Source: Pyrenophora tritici-repentis (lineage: Eukaryota; Ascomycota; Dothideomycetes; Pleosporales; Pleosporaceae). From it: 64,000 nt of DNA. This document shows, piece by piece, positions 12,001 through 23,350 of this stretch (the stretch's first letter is position 1; every line of letters begins with the position of its first letter). The translations under genes and the position numbers were made by a program. A model generated the notes under the pieces. The model was given only the letters and a program-made list of their open reading frames with translations. It did not search any database and was not told the origin of the DNA. Where the stretch lies: NCBI RefSeq assembly GCF_003171515.1, contig NC_089390.1, positions 248,001-312,000 of the forward strand, given 5' to 3'.

Positions 12001-12811
12001 GCACGCTACTACAGCCATGTCATTGGCTTGTTCGAGAGGGCCAAGGCATACTCGTATGTTGCAGACTTTGCGAAAATTGGTCTACGGTCTCTGCTCGGCC
12101 AGGAGGACGAGGCTCTCAAGACCGAACTCCTCCAACGGCTGTTTACCGCTTCAATCCAGACCTCGAGATTCCGCGATGCATACTCTGCGCTGATTAGACA
12201 TAGCGACACGGCCTTGTAAGTCGACGCTCACATCCATACGACCGCTTATTAACTTTGACAGAAAACACAACGATCTCCAGAGCCTCATCACAACAATGGT
12301 CGCCCAGTCGCGCACAACAGAGCTCCTCGCATTCCCCTTTGTAGGTCTCGTAGATGCCGTCGACACCATCCTAACCTCGCTCTGTCAAAAGACGCTAAAC
12401 ATCACGTCTGGTCCTCCATACCACCAAATACTCTATTCCTTCCGCATCTCACGCAACAACTTCCGCGGCGCAGCATCTATCCTCTACGACCGTCTGCAAC
12501 GCCTCAATACGACTTCTTCCAAACACCACGACCCGGCCGACGAGTCCCTGGCGCAGTGCTACCTCATGATCATCAACACGCTGTCTTCCGTCAACAAAGA
12601 AGACGCGTATATCTTGGCAGATCAGCGCATGGATGCAGTGGGCGCACCGCCGCAATGGGGTATCGGTCAGGGGAAGAAGCTGCTTAAGAGGCAAATCATC
12701 ACACTGGATACGCTGAGGAAGGAGTATCAGGCTGAGCTTGATCGGGTTGCGGCGATTGAGAGTGGGCAATTCCCTTTTGTGGATCCGATGGATGATGTAG
12801 ATATTTTGTAG
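9094..12811 (+). CDS. NUP120: Nucleoporin Nup120 (Nup160 family)
   Basis: Exons 9094-11866, 11915-12215 and 12262-12811 join into 1207 residues, typical of filamentous-fungal Nup120. The N-terminal ~500 residues form the beta-propeller (for example SPDKKHILSVCLDHSIRAWNIATG), followed by a long alpha-helical domain. The first intron is 48 nt, a multiple of three and stop-free, so it could be misread as coding (CKSVNYKMSCNKLTLT). GT at 11867 and AG ending at 11914 restore YYL-SLGAMFDVAEQD. The start at MAQTPGTCLYKEARL is chosen because upstream codons are not protein-like. The protein is a scaffold of the Y-complex of the nuclear pore. Confidence 0.88.
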
Positions 12812-13427
12812 TTTGTTTGCTATGGCTATTCAGGCTGTTTTATGCAGCGAGCTGGGCGTTTGGATGGGATGGAAAGTACTGAAATGAAAATGTGGGGGAA
12901 ATGTGTAGTTGGGGTGGTTTAAGTAGCTAGGGGCGAGAGCTTCTTGCTGGGTTTTATCTTCTTGAGGATGGAAAAGAGAGGATGAGTAATGCGAGTTATG
13001 CATGTCAATGAGTTTTGCTGCTTGCTGAAGGTTACTACTCTGACATGTGTGAAAGAGGTCGCAGCATGAATAGACGAGCATAGCATATAAGGTGAGCATT
13101 ATGCTTTGTGAGAGTAAGTAGGAGGCGCATCTCTGCTATCACCATCAATTCCAATCTAAATTGCCATTTCCTCACTTGTGTGTTCAAGTGCAGCGGACAG
13201 TGAGGATGAAGGGTGAACGCCAACGTTACGCGCTCAGCTTAACTAGCGCGGCGCGAGTGATAAGTTAGAGGGGCGGCGCGATCCGCATGCAATGCGACTT
13301 CTGAAAAACAATGACAACTGCTAAAGTGTGCATACGGTCCCACCTTTACACGATAAACCTGCAGATACTCTAATCTCTTCCTTGTCACCTATACACATGC
13401 AGCGCTACTCAAAAAGCGCCTAATACC
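12812..13427. other. Intergenic between NUP120 and the E2 gene
   Basis: About 615 bases with no convincing gene. It holds the 3' flank of the nucleoporin gene and the promoter of the E2 gene. Confidence 0.5.
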
Positions 13428-14768
13428 ATGGTAAAACCGCCGTCTCTGTAACGATTGCATTCGCTAACAACAACACGACAGAACTCAAAGTCGTTGCGCC
13501 GTCTGGCCGCCGACCACGGCTCCCTTCACACTGCCGGCCTTCCTCCCAACTACCTCTTCCCTCCCGAATCAGACAGCTCTGCTGATCTCACCTCGCTCGA
13601 CATCCTGCTCGCCGGCCCGGTCGGCACTCCCTATGCAAGTGGTGTATGGCGACTACACCTCGACATCCCGCCCACCTACCCAACCGCACCACCTACAGCC
13701 CAATTCCGGACCCGGTTATGGCACCCCAATATCGACGAGGCTACAGGCGCCGTCTGTGTGGAGACGCTGAAACGTGATTGGAGCAGTACGCTGAAGCTCC
13801 GGGACGTCCTCGTCACTATATCATGTCTATTAATACAGCCGAATCCCGCGAGTGCCCTGAACGAGGCGGCAGGAAAGCTAGCCGTCGAAGACTGGGACGG
13901 CTACTGCAGAAGAGCAAAGCTCATGACGGACATTCACGCCGCCGTGCCGACGAGTCTCGCAAAGGACGTCAGGGAAGCCCAGATGCGCGGTGAAGACAAG
14001 ACCACGGAACCCGAACAGCCCATAGCGAAGCCGCACTCCAAGGGCAAAGAAAAGGAGCGTGTCAAGGTCACGCCCGGCGGGCCCAAACTACAACGCATGG
14101 CCTCTGAAGACGAGGAAAACAGGCGCCGACGCGGAACAACACAGGACGCAGACAGCGACCCGGAAAGCGACTGGATCCCGGGTCCCGTTAAAGCAAACAA
14201 AGCCACCACCACCACCACCACACGTCAAGACAATATCTTCGGTATTAGGGGGTTGGAAGATGCCATGCAACTCGACACACCACCCAAGCGCATCTTCGCC
14301 GCACCATCCTCCGCAAAAGAGAATATGGAAATCGATGACTCGGACCCTTTCATCTCCGTGTCTCCTGAACGCTCAACACAACAGTCCTCCCGCTCTTTTG
14401 ACCTTCGTCTCCCCAAAGCAGCGAGTGCAGCGAGCACATCTCTCAACCCATCCCTCTCAACCCCCGTATTCGCAGAAACGCCCTCCCACCAATTCCAAGC
14501 CCAAACCCACTTTTCAACCGCCCAGCCAACCACCCATCCTCTCCTAAGAGAATTCTCATACTCGTGGGAAGAAGCCGCCGCCTTGCACGATGTTAACCCT
14601 GACCTACACACTGGTCTGGGTAAATCGGAAGCGAAGAAACGGCTCTCGAGCGATGCGTTTGAAGCGAAGAGGGCGTGGGAGATTAAGAGGTTTAGGAGGG
14701 CTGGGTGTGATTTGAGGAGGTGGGGTAAGGGGGACTTTGGGCCTAAGGTTGGTGTTGGGAGGTTATAG
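13428..14768 (+). CDS. Ubiquitin-conjugating enzyme E2, UBE2S-like, with long disordered tail
   Basis: The UBC fold spans residues ~1-150: LRRLAADH..LPPNYLFPP, GTPYASGVWRLHLDIP, FRTRLWHPNID, then the active-site region GAVCVETLKRDW with Cys93, and LLIQPNPASALNEAAGKL. The LKRDW and PNPxSALNE signatures match UBE2S/E2-EPF, the E2 that extends K11 chains with the APC/C. The start is proposed as an ATG-only exon (13428-13430) followed at once by a GT donor; the AG ends at 13481 and exon two opens with NSKSLRRL. That gives 429 residues. The C-terminal ~270 residues are Ser/Pro/Thr-rich and disordered, unlike the short basic tail of animal UBE2S. The enzyme class is firm; the start is less so. Confidence 0.82.
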
Positions 14769-15448
14769 GTGCGGGGGTGGGGGATGGGGGGATAGGAAAG
14801 GGAGAGAGAGTAGGTGAGGGTGCGTGGGGGTACGGGGGATGGGAGGGGAGGGGAGGGTGGTATTATACCCATGACTATGTTTATGAGATTAGTTTTCTTT
14901 GCTAAGCTGTTGCTTTATGATGTATGTTGTGAGTTGTACATGGTACCCGCTGCGTTTACGACACAGGAAAGCCGACTTTTCCAACAAGAAAACATGCGGA
15001 CATTATGGTTTTGAGTAGATGACTCAGTGTTTAGGCTTCTAGAAGACAAATGAGGAGACGCACGCGGAGGTACATTGTGCAAGGCAGAAACATGCACCCG
15101 TCATAATCTCCTGAACACAGCGAGAGACAAGAAAGACTCTACATGCAATATTTCCAGCGCATTTTCATTAGGACATGTTCTTCCACATGGTTATGTTTGG
15201 GAGCATATACCACAGCTACTATAGGCTTTTAGGAGGAGGAAGACGACAGGAAAGTCCACATAGCGTCTCTTCAAATTTTTTGCTTTTTTCTAGGGGACCA
15301 TTCTTTTTGTTCATGCGTGGAGGAATGGAGTATAGGTGTTGACACGGCAAAGGTGTCGAATATCACTGTCGTTGCAACGAACAAAGTATATGATATTTGA
15401 TTAGTAGTGAGCAAGGGCTGGGTGGAGAGATCTCCCTATGTACGGGTG

Positions 15449-15509
15449 CGAGCTAAGCGGGAAGCTTGGTCTAACTAGTGGTCCAAGCTTCCAGCCCGGA
15501 AAAGCTCGC
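15449..15509. repeat. Imperfect inverted repeat (hairpin)
   Basis: The left arm begins GCGAGCT and ends GGAAGCTTGG-like (15449-15469). The right arm runs CCAAGCTTCC ... AAGCTCGC (15483-15509). Outer 7-bp and inner ~9-bp stems pair, with a bulge between them and a loop of about 13 bases. It could be a cruciform or RNA hairpin in a 3' flank, or the core of a small foldback element. Confidence 0.7.
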
Positions 15510-15967
15510 TAAAATACATCCACGCCAGGCTGGCTGTACGCGCATGTCCCAACAGAGTAAGGTGTTTTTGAAGGTAAGGGAGAGGAAGACGGCAGGGGGG
15601 AGTTGAGACGAGCTGTGTTTTTTTAATAGTGGGTAGTGGGTTTTGAATTGAGTGGCTTTTTTTTATTTCATTTGAAGTGAGATAGGGGCGACTTTTAATC
15701 CAGTATGCCGGAGTGATTTTTATAAAAAGTCAAGGCCAACATCGCCAACATCCCCACCATGGTACCATGGTTCGACCGCACCTTCAACTCCTGGTTCACC
15801 ATCATCGACACGTCACTGCCCGCACGCAGTCAGCGTTGCGAAATCAAGTTCGAACAGACTCACTGTGTACTGGAGGCAGCCCTGCCCACGTACATTCACT
15901 GAGTGAAAACTGTCACTTACTGAGTATAAGGTGTTGGGATAACACCTTAACTGCTTTTTTGTACTGC

Positions 15968-16023
15968 TGCTATAAAGACCGCGTTGTGAAAATCTGCTAC
16001 TACTAAGCATTGATATCACTTAC
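15968..16023 (+). repeat. Short dispersed repeat, copy 1
   Basis: This stretch (GCTATAAAGACCGCGTTGTG ... ATCACTTAC) resembles 17770-17824 (ATAACAAAACTGCGTTGTG ... GTCACTTAC) with mostly transition differences and one small gap. Copy 1 ends exactly at the TGTTGG that opens the LTR at 16024. Confidence 0.55.
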
Positions 16024-16257
16024 TGTTGGTAGGGCTGTAGCACTAGTGCTGAAAGGAAATAACGATAACTAGGAATGCATTCTGTTCGGTGATGGTTCTG
16101 ATTGATTGTCTTGTGAAGGAGAACTATGGGAGAGCTAGATATAGGAGGTCTGATCTGAGCGCTGCTCGGACGCCGCGATCAGTGCGCCTGCTCGCGTGAC
16201 CGAGATCAGTGCGGCCGATCGCGTGGCTGAGATATCGTTGATATCTGTGATCCGACA
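16024..16257 (+). mobile_element. Solo LTR-like element, copy 1
   Basis: The element starts TGTTGG and ends ATCCGACA, giving TG...CA termini. Its first ~75 bases match the LTR at 44581-44390 (reverse) at roughly 90% by eye, including GCACTAGTGCTGAAAGGAAA. The 3' ends match again at GATCCGACA. The middle is longer here (234 versus 192 bp) because of two 27-bp imperfect direct repeats at 16177-16203 and 16204-16230. No target duplication is visible (flanks CTTAC and GTATG), so it may be rearranged. No internal retroelement genes are adjacent. Confidence 0.6.
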
Positions 16258-16778
16258 GTATGTTTATATGATTTATACAGAGAGGACTAAAGTCAGCATA
16301 TTACTCGCTTCGATGGTCTTGTAATCGCGTATAAGCCCATAGCATTACTACCAGAAAGTTTATGGTGGGATTAACCGGGGGAAATATTGCACATTGTATG
16401 CGAGAAGTATATTTGAATACAAATTAGTAGAGTTTGGTAGCCATGTCAAATTATAGTGGCGTTGACTTCGTAGCTGATGCATCTGCATACTCTGATAGAG
16501 CAGGAGGGTTTTAAACGACTAAAAAGGAAGCTGTACCTTCACTAACGAGCACAAAATCCATGGTCGTTGGAGATAGTAAGACGAAAAAAACGGAGCCGTG
16601 TGGCAAACCCGTCAGTTGACCGATCCTCGGCGGTACTTGCCCTAATTGAGTCATCCCGACCTACACTACACTGCTAGATCAAGAACCCAGTATTAAAGTC
16701 AACATACATGGCTAAGTCCTCGAAATTGTGCAACAGAAACTACAAATTGAAACCCCCAGACGTATTTCCCAACCAGAG

Positions 16779-18169
16779 ATGAGTCGGAGTCTGCAGCGCG
16801 CGTACTACTCACAGCATCTAGACGAGGATTCGACTTTGGATAGGACCCCCCTCCGTTTCAAAAATACCCCAGTGCCGCCAAACTATATGTACATCGCCCC
16901 CCCTCCCCAAATATCCAAACGCACAAACCCTCAACATCAACATATCCTCAGAAACAAAAAGCAACCCCAAGATTTACGCCGCGCATACCTCCATCTATGC
17001 CAGAAGCTACAAACCAAGCTTCCCCGCGAACTCCGAGACCGGATTTACAAACACTACTTCAATGATCGCACTAGCGTCGATTATAGTGAAGAATACTATG
17101 CCCACGCCTACGGTGTCCTCACCAAGTACAAAGAAAACGTCCAAATCAACCCCCCCCCCCTACCACATCCACAGCGAAAGAAGCCTCGGAATACTACCTC
17201 GCCACCGAGACCTACTTCGTCCGGGACACCCCGTCCCTCATCAGAGATCTCAAAACAGATTATTTCAACCTCGGTCTCACCCTCTGCAACCATGTGCGCA
17301 ACTTACGCATCACCCTCTGCTTCGACGACTTGGCTCCCATGACGCCCGCCGAATTTGGCGAAGACGACGACAACTCCGCCTCCGATGACGACACTTCGTC
17401 TGAAAAAGGTGTCTTGTGTGTACTCCACAAGCGCCTCACGCGAGCGTTCTCTTTGATCCCTGCATCATCGGCACCATTCACTCTTATCCTCAACTTTGCC
17501 CCCGAGGGTTACATTCACTACCCTTCCTTCAAGAAGCCCAACACCAAGGAGAAAATCGGCGCGCTAAACATCGAGCGTAGAATGCTAAACGTACTAGAAA
17601 CCATACGCATGCCCGTGTACGATTTCATACACGCAGGCGAGAACCGCCGGGTTAAACCCGTGTGGGAAGATAGTGCTTGGAATCAAGAGCATGCTGTGCA
17701 TTCTGATATATTTTTCCTGAACAAGGAGGAATGGGAAAAATTAAGTTTTTATACACAAAAACCCCTTGTTGTTATAACAAAACTGCGTTGTGAGAATTTG
17801 CTGCTTAGCATCGTCGTCACTTACATGTACCATCATACACAAGTCCTTGTTTCTGCTTTCGCCCCCTCTCCGTTTACTCACTCCTAAACTAACAACCATA
17901 AGGAGAAACAAGAAACCCTAAAATCATGGCGCACCCGCTTCCGCAACAAACCATACAAACCAAGCCTGCACTACACTGAGCGAAATTCAATCATGAAACT
18001 CTATCCCAAACGGTACAACGATGATTTCGCTAGACCGTTGCCGGAGAAGAGGAAGAGGTGGGGGTACGAGTCGTTTTATGATTTGTTGGGAGATCCAGAG
18101 CAGGATGAGTATAGTGATGAAGATGAAGATGAAGATGATGAAGAAGAGGATGATTACGAGTCTGAATAA
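16779..18169 (+). pseudogene. Lineage-specific acidic-tail protein, frameshifted in a C11 run
   Basis: I do not recognise a characterised family. From the ATG at 16779 the frame includes LPRELRDRIYKHYF, a motif seen in F-box-like/LPxELRxxIY proteins common in Dothideomycetes. It then meets 11 consecutive C (17150-17160). Coding-like sequence resumes in another frame as ASEYYLATETYFVRDTP and continues through NHVRNLRITLCF to NKEEWEKLSFY (~17750). The same frame reappears after 17903 (EKQETLKSWRTRFR) and ends in an Asp/Glu-rich tail at 18169. One extra or two fewer C would restore the frame. The segment 17757-17902 contains the short dispersed repeat and a stop at 17885-17887, so it is either an intron or an insertion. 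Sequencing error in the C run is possible. Confidence 0.6.
17770..17824 (+). repeat. Short dispersed repeat, copy 2, inside a gene
   Basis: Related to 15968-16023. It lies between two conserved coding blocks of the acidic-tail gene, so it may be an insertion that lengthened an intron or broke the frame. Confidence 0.5.
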
Positions 18170-18350
18170 CTGACTGACACAAAAGAAACCTGGCGTAAAC
18201 ACACAATTTAGCAGAGCTACACAACAACACATGTCAACCCATTAAAGCCCGTTGAGGGACTACGTGCGCAGAGCAAATCTCTATCAAGAACAAAACAAAA
18301 ACATAGCAACGCTAACCACCCATTGTTGAAAGTGCATGTATACCACACTC

Positions 18351-21300
18351 TCACACTGCCTGTTGCTGCTGTTGTGCTTCGACGCTACTATTGTCCTTCT
18401 GCATCAACCCATTGACTTCCTTGGCTATTGACGCGGTATCTTCCGGCACAACAATTGCTGCACCATTGACGGCCCCGTTGGTGGTGGCATCATGGTTCGG
18501 GGCTTGGAGTCCTTGACGCACTTTGAGCACACTATCCACAATGACGGCATCGATACCCTCACTCCTTTGCAACTAACCCAAAGTTAGCATGTGTAAAATA
18601 ACTGGTGTTCAAGGAGAAACTTACCAGGACGTTCTTTGGATCATTGTTTAGAATGCCGTAGCTGACACACACCAATCCGCTCTCCTTGACTACCTTGACC
18701 AGCCTGGGACACATGACTAGCGGTGTAGCGGCACTCACTACTCCAAGCAGGTTCCAGCGACTAGCAAAACGGATGGCTTCTTGTAGACTGGCTGCTCGCA
18801 CGTCTCCTACAGGTGAAGTTCCAGCGTCGGTGAGGAACAGGACGGGGATTGAAGGCTGTTTGAACGACAACATGAGGCAGATATCCGGGTTAAACGACGA
18901 GAAGATGACGTTGCGCTCGCCCATCTTGTCGTATACCTTCTGTAGTACCGTGTCAACAAACGAATTTAGCTCAACAGCGTACTGATCCATCTCTTCCTCT
19001 TCTGACTCATGAAGCATAGGGTACTTCATCTCAACATTGAACCCGACTGATTCTGGTAGCTCATCAAACATTCGCTCCAGGGTCGTAAAGGAAGATTGGA
19101 TGGAGTTGCCACGACTGTTGCCCTTGAACCCCTTCTTCTTGAAATCACGCGTATGCTTCATCCTCTCGGTAAGCTCTTGCTCACGGTCAGTGTGAATGTT
19201 GCGTTGCTTCGAGTTATCGACAGAGTAGGATCGTGGTCGGCGTGCGCTTGGACGATCGTCTGTGCCATTTGTGCCGTTGGACACTGGGACAGTCTCGGAT
19301 GGCTCGACGCGGTTGGGTCGCGGCTTCTGCCCTTCACCGATATGGAGGAATTGGTCGAGCGTGAGAGTGTGGACAGGCGCATCGATGCCAGTTTCGCTGA
19401 CGAGAAAGTCATGGTAAATGACCGGAACATGGTCCTTTGTTAGCTGAACGTCAAACTCCACGTACTCTGCGCCAAGATTGGCAGCAGAAATGAACGACTG
19501 TATCGTGTTCTCGCCTAGCTGTAGGGAGGTACGCGAGGCGGTGTTCTTTCCAAGACCGCGATGGCCAATGACCATAGTAGATGCCATCTTCTTCCAGTAG
19601 GTATGTTGCTCGGTGATCGCCATGCGCGGATGGTGGAAGGGTGTAATAATCAAGAAGTTGAAATTGACTGCACCAATCACGTCCAATGTGGATGCTGCAA
19701 CAATCGGTACTTGCACGTCTCCCTGGAGCGAGATTCGCTTCGATCCAATGCTGGTCTTGATAGTTGATAAAAGGGCAACAGCTCGTCCCACGACGCGCTC
19801 CTGTGAACCCGCATACGTTGGAACAATGTCAAACAGAAGTTTGACCTTGCTGACGTCGCTGGTCATGAAAGTAATGGGCTCAGTCGCAATGTTTTCTCGA
19901 ATAGGCAGATCAATCACGGTTGAGTCTCCGCTAGCCCCAGCAGCACCCACAACCACGGACAAAGCGGTATCAAGTTGTGTCGCATGAGCATCGGCAAGTG
20001 GGATGTCGTCGAGTTTGACTGCAGGCACGTCTTTTCGAATGTCCATGGATCCCAGACTAACTAGAACCATAGTTTGGTTTGTCAGGTAGCGATGTCCAAA
20101 CGTCTTGACAGGTTCGGGCGCCTTTTGCACAGGAGTGTTGTTATCGCGATTCAAATTCTTAGACCTTCGCTCATCTAGCGATGATTGTGTAGGCGAACCG
20201 GCTCGAGCGATACGAGTGTCTGTAGGGGCAACACGCGGTGACTCGTCTATGGGGGCGAGTTCTGCGAGTCTAGCTGCGATCTCCATATGACCGCGAAGTG
20301 CTGCATGCTCCTTCGCCGTCCAGCCAGAGTTATCACACTTTTGCAGATCAGCTCCCGCAGCGGCAAGAATCTCAACCATAGAGAGATGATCATCCACACA
20401 AGCGATAAATAGCGGTGTCCAAGCGAAGGTCTTCTCGGCGACATTGACATCTGCTTTGTTGATGCTGGACCCTTCCAAAAGAACCTTGGCACACTCGTCG
20501 TAGCCGTAGCGTGCAGCCATGTGTAGGGCGGCCTCGCCGCCCTCGTCTTGATAGTTGACGTCCACACCTGCCTCGACCAGGAGCCTGACGATATCTACAA
20601 AGTTCGACCGAGTCGCCAGAGCTAGAGCTGCTCCGGACCGAGCAATGGTTTTTCGACATACGAGCTTTTCTTCGTTTGTACCACGCCAGCTTTCCGCGGT
20701 GAGCAGGGCTTTTGTGGTAAGTGGGTGACCGCCCATGACGCTAAGATGCAGAGGTGCATTACCCTCAGCATCCTGCCAGTAATCAGAGTCGATACCCTGA
20801 GAGACGTCGAACTGACCCCAATCTTGCATGTGCTTCATGACAACTTCACAAATGATGACAAATCCATATTGGGCGGCATAATGGAGGGGTAATCTGCCGT
20901 AAGAGTCACGAGACTGGAGAGCGTTACGCTGTTCACCACGAAGCTGATCGAGTAAATAGATGAGCAAGCGTACTGACTCATCATTCTCGCTGAGGAGCTG
21001 TGTAGACTCTTCTTCGGTGGTTGTGCAGGGCCGAGGTTGGCGATTGGGATCGGTCGCGGGCAGGATGAAGTTCCGTGGTTCGTTTGAGGTTTGGAGAACA
21101 GCTCCATCGGCACCCAATGTCTCTCCACTCTTCGAACGGCCGATGTTGATGACAAGTCTGTGCACGCAGTTGCGCTTGTTGATGTCGTCTTCTTCGTCCA
21201 GCGAGATGATGTCCTTCAACAGCATCTCGATGCATGACTTTGCGCGGCAAGAGACGGCGCGCTGCAGAAAGTTCAAGAGAAGCTGTTGGAATGATGAGCT

Positions 21301-22147
21301 AGATTTCCCGTTGTTCGCTGCGGCCTCTGTGAGCTGTTGCCTGAGGTCTTCAGCCTTGTCACCGCGAATAGCCAGATCCACAGCATCCAAGAGAGTCGAT
21401 GGAAGGTGTAACGAGCGACCTGGTACCCTGCCTAGCGAACCAGCAGAATGGGTGGAGCCCGTATCGTCAAAAGTCTTGATATCGCCCAGCCCAGATAGCC
21501 ACTCATTGACCGCCTTCATGTCCTGGTTGAGAGGTAGGTTGTGCGCAAATGGCTTGGGGTTGACCTTGGATGCGAGATAGCGCTCTTGTAAGCAAACTGT
21601 CTCGATCTTCTTATCTAGCTTCTTTGTGATCTTGATGAAACCCCTTCGGTTCACTTCTCCGTACCACTGAAGCTTCCGCATCGAGCTACGCAGCTCAAGC
21701 AGAGCACCCATAAGATCTTGTGCCTCATCCTTATCGATCCCATCTGGCATCTGTGCCACGCGCCCGTAGCGACCGTGTAACAGTCGTAATCGTCGAGCGC
21801 ATTCGGCGTATTTGCGGTTATAGAAGCTATCGACATCTTCGAGATTGCGGTCGAGCGAGAAGAAGAATTCTAGTTGTAACCGTCAGTAGCGTGCTATGTC
21901 ATGCTTCCAAGAATAGAAACTCGCTACTATGACGACTTGAAAAATAGACCATCCCTGTTCAAGGGGAAAACTCTCATAAACGTCCTGACAGCGTGGAAGG
22001 TTGAGACTTACCAGCAAGATCTAATTCTGCGCCATTCTTGTAAGCCTCGGCGGCGTTCTTGACAAGCTTCTTAAGCCCCTTGTAGTTGATGTACGACGAC
22101 GCCCATTCCGGAACCTGATTTCGTGGAAGATTATGTCCAAACTTCAT
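18351..22147 (-). CDS. PHO81: Pho81/NUC-2-like phosphate regulator (SPX-ankyrin-GDPD)
   Basis: Exons 22147-22012, 21869-18625 and 18572-18351 join into 1200 residues, the size expected for fungal Pho81/NUC-2. The SPX domain opens with MKFGHNLPRNQVPEW and continues across the intron into EFFFSLDRNLEDVDSFYNRKY. Ankyrin repeats lie around residues 365-590 (DSYGRLPLHYAAQYG, GGEAALHMAARYGY). A glycerophosphodiester phosphodiesterase-like domain begins near residue 810 with HRGLGKN, ENTIQSF, EFDVQLTKDHVPVIYHD, so the usual catalytic residues appear retained. It senses inositol pyrophosphates through SPX and inhibits the Pho80-Pho85 type cyclin kinase in phosphate starvation. The glutamine-rich end follows the last intron. 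Confidence 0.93.
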
Positions 22148-23350
22148 TTTGGATATTCAGCAAAATTGGACGGATTTCAGTCGCAGTCGCGGAAGTGATG
22201 TCGAGCTTGTCGGCTTGGCGGATAGGTCTAAAGCGGCGGAGTGACCAGATTCGCGTTGGCGGAGGCGCGAAAAAACAAAGAGATGTACTGGCAGATATTC
22301 AATGATCGGCAGGGTACGAGATAGAAGATAATTCCATGCGGCCAGCACAATCAACGCGTTAATGGTGTAGTCTTTAAGGTGTGCTCGAGTCGGCAATTCT
22401 CATTGGAGGAGCCAAAGCTCGACGGAAGCGCGCCTGCAACATGGTTAAACGGACTGTCAAATGTAGGGAAAGCCGCAGCTGGAGGCAAGGGGGATCACAC
22501 TGGAGCGGCGGGGTCGCTGGTCAGTGTTAATCGACGTGGATTATGCAGTCAAAATGAGGGAAGAATGTTGCGATGGACGGTAGCGTGGTGCGTGCGTTGC
22601 GATGATCTCCAATGACGTGTGACGGCAGAGTTACTGTGTTCTTGCCGCAGCACCAGCAGAAAAATCTTATGCTCTTTATATCCCACGACGCCTCGGACGG
22701 CGCGTGAAGATGCTTCGCTCCATCGGTGGACCCCTGGTCCAGTTTCTGCACTGAACAACGTCCCGCAGACGCGGATAACGGCGGTGTGTTTCTTTGTCAG
22801 CTCGTGACAGCCTTCTGAAGCGACTATGGAAGCGTAAAACAGGCCAAGGTGCCGAACCCTGAAGGAGTTCGCCCGTACTTCGGTTCAAGATGTCGGGCGA
22901 GCCGCCATCTGGCCAAGCCCAAGCATTGTGGTGGTGGCTAGTAGGAGGGCGGAGCTACCAAGATACCAACACAGGCAGGTGAGCACGCGACGACCACCTT
23001 TCGGCCACTGCAGGTCATCGTCAGTGCAGGTGGCGGATACGGGACACGAGCCGATGTCACACCGCTTCAAAAATTGATTACTTTGCATGCGCGTAGGTGG
23101 CAAGTGGGGGTGTACAGATTTGACGGTTGCTACATGTTCTCTCCCCGCAATCTAGACTGGACTTGTGCATGTGCACCTCCCTATTTCCACCCCTCCATCC
23201 TAGGGAACCTGTCTCTCCTCTTATGCCGCCTTCACTATCGGACTCGTGTCACTGGCCCATGGTCCCGTGTAGCATGCAAGATAACGGTTTCGGAGCCGTC
23301 CGAGGCGGACCAACAACCAGTCCCAAGAGTAGTTCGGATAATCGATTGGC
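22148..23350. other. Intergenic between PHO81 start and XAP5-like gene end
   Basis: About 1.2 kb upstream of PHO81 and downstream of the XAP5-like gene. I see only scattered short frames and no gene I can support. Confidence 0.5.

Larger units (their letters stand above)
14769..16023. other. Gene-poor segment with hairpin and G-rich tract
   Basis: No convincing gene. It contains a G-rich run just after the E2 gene (14772-14862), the hairpin at 15449-15509, and the short dispersed repeat that ends where the LTR starts at 16024. A 47-codon frame from the ATG at 15760 (begins MVPWFDRTFNSW) has gene-like composition but no recognisable family. A small stem AGGTGTT/AACACCT lies near 15930-15948. 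Confidence 0.5.

Noticed and set aside
14225..14872. 215-codon minus-strand frame over the E2 tail
   Set aside because: Shadow of the Ser/Pro-rich tail; no family resemblance.
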